A stretch of DNA of 64,000 nucleotides. It comes from Chloroflexota bacterium (GTDB lineage Bacteria; Chloroflexota; Anaerolineae; Anaerolineales; UBA11579). Within the stretch, counting starts at the first letter, position 1, and each line of letters starts with the position of its first letter. Location of the stretch: assembly GCA_018662365.1 (NCBI GenBank), contig JABJGH010000053.1:1-64000 (forward strand), read 5' to 3'. Position numbers and translations under genes: made by a program. The notes beneath the pieces are model-generated. The model was not told where the DNA came from and did no database searches. It was given only the letters and a program-made list of their open reading frames with translations. This document shows positions 62,233-64,000 of this stretch, piece by piece.

Positions 62233-63213
62233 CTAAAATGCAAGCATTCGCGCCATTTCATAATATTCTAAATTGACTGTTCGGTTCTTTGAGACAACTT
62301 TCTCTAATGGCACTAACTCGATCTTGCTGCCCCTCAAACCGACCATCTCGCCAGATATCCCTTCAGCAAGGGATTCAACAGCCTTTACCCCTAGCCGAGT
62401 AGCCAAAAGACGATCAAAGGCAGTGGGTCTCCCCCCTCTCTGAATATGCCCCAAAATAGTGACTCTGGTTCTAAAGCCCACATCCATTTCATCTAATTTC
62501 ATTTTTAGATCTTGGGCACCTATCTCAGCACCTTCTGCGATCACAATAATTGAATGATTTTTTCCTCGAGTATATGCAGCTTCAATCACACCAGCGGCTT
62601 CCTCCACAGATGTATCCACTTCTGGAAGCAAAATCATTTCCGCCCCACCAATGATTCCTGCCATTGCAGCTAAATACCCACATCCTCTTCCCATTACCTC
62701 AACCAAAAAGGCACGATTATGGGAAGACGCGGTATCGCGCAAATTATCAATTGCCACAAGAATAGTGTTTAGGGCAGTATCCACCCCAATTGACATATTC
62801 GTTCCCCAAATATCATTGTCAATTGAAGCTGGAACGCCAATCACTTTTACATTTTTATTTGCCAATGCATGCGCACCATGTAAAGAACCATCCCCCCCTA
62901 TGACAATCAATCCTTCAATCTCTTTCTCATTCATTTGGCGAATTGCTTCCCGTTGCCCCTTGTCAGTACGAAAATAATCACTCCGCGCGGTTTGTAAAAT
63001 TGTGCCCCCCCGTTGCAAAATGCCGCCCACACTCCGCGGGGTTAATTCACGCATATCCCCGCGAATCAATCCTTCATAACCCTCGCTAATTCCCGCTACT
63101 TCCACCCCATAATGGCTGGCAGTTCTAACTACTGCCCGTATGCAAGGGTTCATTCCTGGGGAATCTCCACCAGAAGTCAATAAACCGATTTTTTTAACTT
63201 TACTTTTTTCCAA
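62233..63213 (-). CDS. pfkA: 6-phosphofructokinase, ATP-type signature
   Basis: A 326-residue enzyme of the usual bacterial length. IGLLTSGGDSPGMNPCIRAV, then GGDGSLHGAHAL (Gly as in ATP enzymes) and VPASIDNDIWGT with the catalytic Asp. The position normally Gly (ATP) or Lys (PPi) is Ala, which fits ATP better. VEVMGRGCGYLAAMAGIIGG binds fructose 6-phosphate. It performs the committed step of glycolysis. It converges on the pyrophosphate-type paralog. Confidence 0.92.
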   Translation of the reverse strand: MEKSKVKKIGLLTSGGDSPGMNPCIRAVVRTASHYGVEVAGISEGYEGLIRGDMRELTPRSVGGILQRGGTILQTARSDYFRTDKGQREAIRQMNEKEIEGLIVIGGDGSLHGAHALANKNVKVIGVPASIDNDIWGTNMSIGVDTALNTILVAIDNLRDTASSHNRAFLVEVMGRGCGYLAAMAGIIGGAEMILLPEVDTSVEEAAGVIEAAYTRGKNHSIIVIAEGAEIGAQDLKMKLDEMDVGFRTRVTILGHIQRGGRPTAFDRLLATRLGVKAVESLAEGISGEMVGLRGSKIELVPLEKVVSKNRTVNLEYYEMARMLAF

Positions 63214-63373
63214 TTTTCACTTCCATAAAACACTCTATCCGACTCTCTGCGTGTTATAAATTTAATCCATAAAGCTCTAATCAAAAATGATACAACGAAA
63301 TAAACACAATAACAAGGTTATTTTGAAATATACCTTCTCGCCACTTTGGTTTTATTTACATAATTACGATTTA

Positions 63374-63403
63374 TTGACAATCTCGGTATCAACGAGATAC
63401 AAT
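63374..63403 (+). promoter_or_regulatory. Promoter of the DtxR-family regulator gene
   Basis: TTGACA (63374-63379), 18-bp spacer, TACAAT (63398-63403). The spacer contains the inverted repeat TCTCGGTATCAACGAGA. The 228-bp gap to pfkA holds no other feature. Confidence 0.7.
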
Positions 63404-63412
63404 ACAGATAAT

Positions 63413-63430
63413 ATTTAGGTATGCCTAATT
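63413..63430 (+). promoter_or_regulatory. Predicted DtxR/MntR-type operator
   Basis: The core TTAGGTATGCCTAA (63415-63428) is palindromic (TTAGG / CCTAA), as in known DtxR-family boxes. It covers the predicted transcription start, about 10 bp after the -10, an ideal place for repression. Confidence 0.6.
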
Positions 63431-63441
63431 AAGAAAAATTT

Positions 63442-64000
63442 ATGAAAAATCAAACTTCACAATCTATAGAAGATTATTTAAAAGCTATCTATGAACTTTC
63501 CATAAAGGATGGCCGGGTAGCTACTACTCACCTGGCAAAACACCTTGGCATCTCCCCAGCCTCTGTCACCGGGATGATAAAAAAATTATCCCAAATGGAA
63601 CCCCCCTATTTAAATTATCAGAAACACCAAGGAGTTTTCCTTACCGAAGCTGGAGAAAGAATCGCCTTGGAAACGTTGAGACATCATCGATTATTAGAAG
63701 TATTTCTCCACGAAATTTTAGGTTTTCCATGGGATGAAGTTCACGAAGAAGCGGATAAACTTGAACATGTAATTTCAGAAAAATTTGAAGAGCGGATGGC
63801 TTTTGTCCTGGGGAATCCCGAGCATGACCCGCATGGAGATCCCATTCCGAATAAAGAGTTAAACGTACCCAAAGCGACAATGATATGCCTAAGTGACCTA
63901 AGGCCTCACCAAAAAGCTATTATTAAGCGGGTAAGAGACAAAGACCCAAAGTTACTCAGGTTTCTAAGTGATCTCGGCTTAATCCCAAATGCAGAAATCG
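63442..64000 (+). CDS. DtxR-family metal-dependent transcriptional regulator, partial at window end
   Basis: 186 residues are visible and the frame is open at the edge. Residues 1-70 form the DNA-binding winged helix (SIEDYLKAIYELSIKDGRVA, LAKHLGISPASVTGMIKKL), then the metal-binding and dimer domain with TLRHHRLLEVFLHEILGFPW, EEADKLEHVISEKFEERM and HDPHGDPIP. A C-terminal FeoA/SH3-like domain begins at about residue 135 (MICLSDLRPHQKAIIKRV). Members repress Fe or Mn uptake genes when bound to metal. A palindromic box at its own promoter suggests autoregulation. Confidence 0.92.
   Translation, partial: MKNQTSQSIEDYLKAIYELSIKDGRVATTHLAKHLGISPASVTGMIKKLSQMEPPYLNYQKHQGVFLTEAGERIALETLRHHRLLEVFLHEILGFPWDEVHEEADKLEHVISEKFEERMAFVLGNPEHDPHGDPIPNKELNVPKATMICLSDLRPHQKAIIKRVRDKDPKLLRFLSDLGLIPNAEI

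Overview
The window is AT-rich bacterial chromosome with dense, mostly housekeeping gene content. I infer a Chloroflexota (Anaerolineae-like) organism. The evidence is a TIGR03663-type glycosyltransferase fused to NHL repeats, a zinc-ribbon/TM/LysM protein, a DUF2089 + DUF4097 (YvlB-like) operon, a menaquinone pathway (menA, menG/ubiE), a type 2 IPP isomerase and ATP-type PEP carboxykinase. This is a family-level impression and no 16S or ribosomal protein gene is present to confirm it. No phage, CRISPR array or intact transposase was seen.

Layout. 1-3.66 kb (minus): envelope polysaccharide/lipoprotein genes (G5/PD40 lipoprotein, UDP-xylose synthase-like epimerase, GtrA), a small hypothetical and a truncated thioesterase. 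3.7-8.7 kb (plus): scpB, an RsuA-family pseudouridine synthase and the giant glycosyltransferase-NHL protein. 8.8-18.2 kb: central metabolism and isoprenoids (sucCD, acpP, fni, polyprenyl synthase, hemW, LysM protein, gltA, mdh). 18.4-24.8 kb: trxB, the pstSCAB operon and pckA. 24.9-27.3 kb: small membrane protein, EamA transporter, YgfZ. 27.4-31.1 kb: a six-gene operon in which a short helical SHOCT-like motif recurs in four proteins, facing an orphan, degenerate OmpR-type regulator. 32.1-36.1 kb: bifunctional nuclease, dnaB, a DnaD-like gene and a helicase-loader gene with two tandem AAA+ domains. 36.1-45.5 kb: FAD proteins, a ferric iron ABC transporter, phoU, a DUF6512-like protein and menA. 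A structured leader that looks like a transcription attenuator lies between phoU and the HI0933-type flavoprotein.

45.4-58.7 kb looks accessory. It holds menG coupled to a truncated ABC permease, a radical SAM enzyme of unknown role, a diguanylate cyclase, two HD-GYP phosphodiesterases, and a tRNA-Glu(CTC) followed by tandem ~90-bp repeats. A further repeat copy lies beyond a cysteine-synthase-like gene, so that gene is bracketed by direct repeats. 59.3-63.2 kb returns to metabolism: an acyl-CoA mutase large subunit whose two specificity residues read as isobutyryl-CoA mutase rather than methylmalonyl-CoA mutase, and two convergent phosphofructokinases with different donor signatures. The window ends in a DtxR-family regulator with a palindromic box at its own promoter.

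Together the genes give a respiratory-type carbon core (citrate synthase, malate dehydrogenase, succinyl-CoA synthetase, PEPCK, menaquinone), phosphate and iron uptake, and a c-di-GMP signalling cluster. Recurrent transcription signals are extended -10 elements (TGnTATAAT). At pstS and at the orphan regulator the -10 is so close to the start codon that leaderless mRNAs are plausible.
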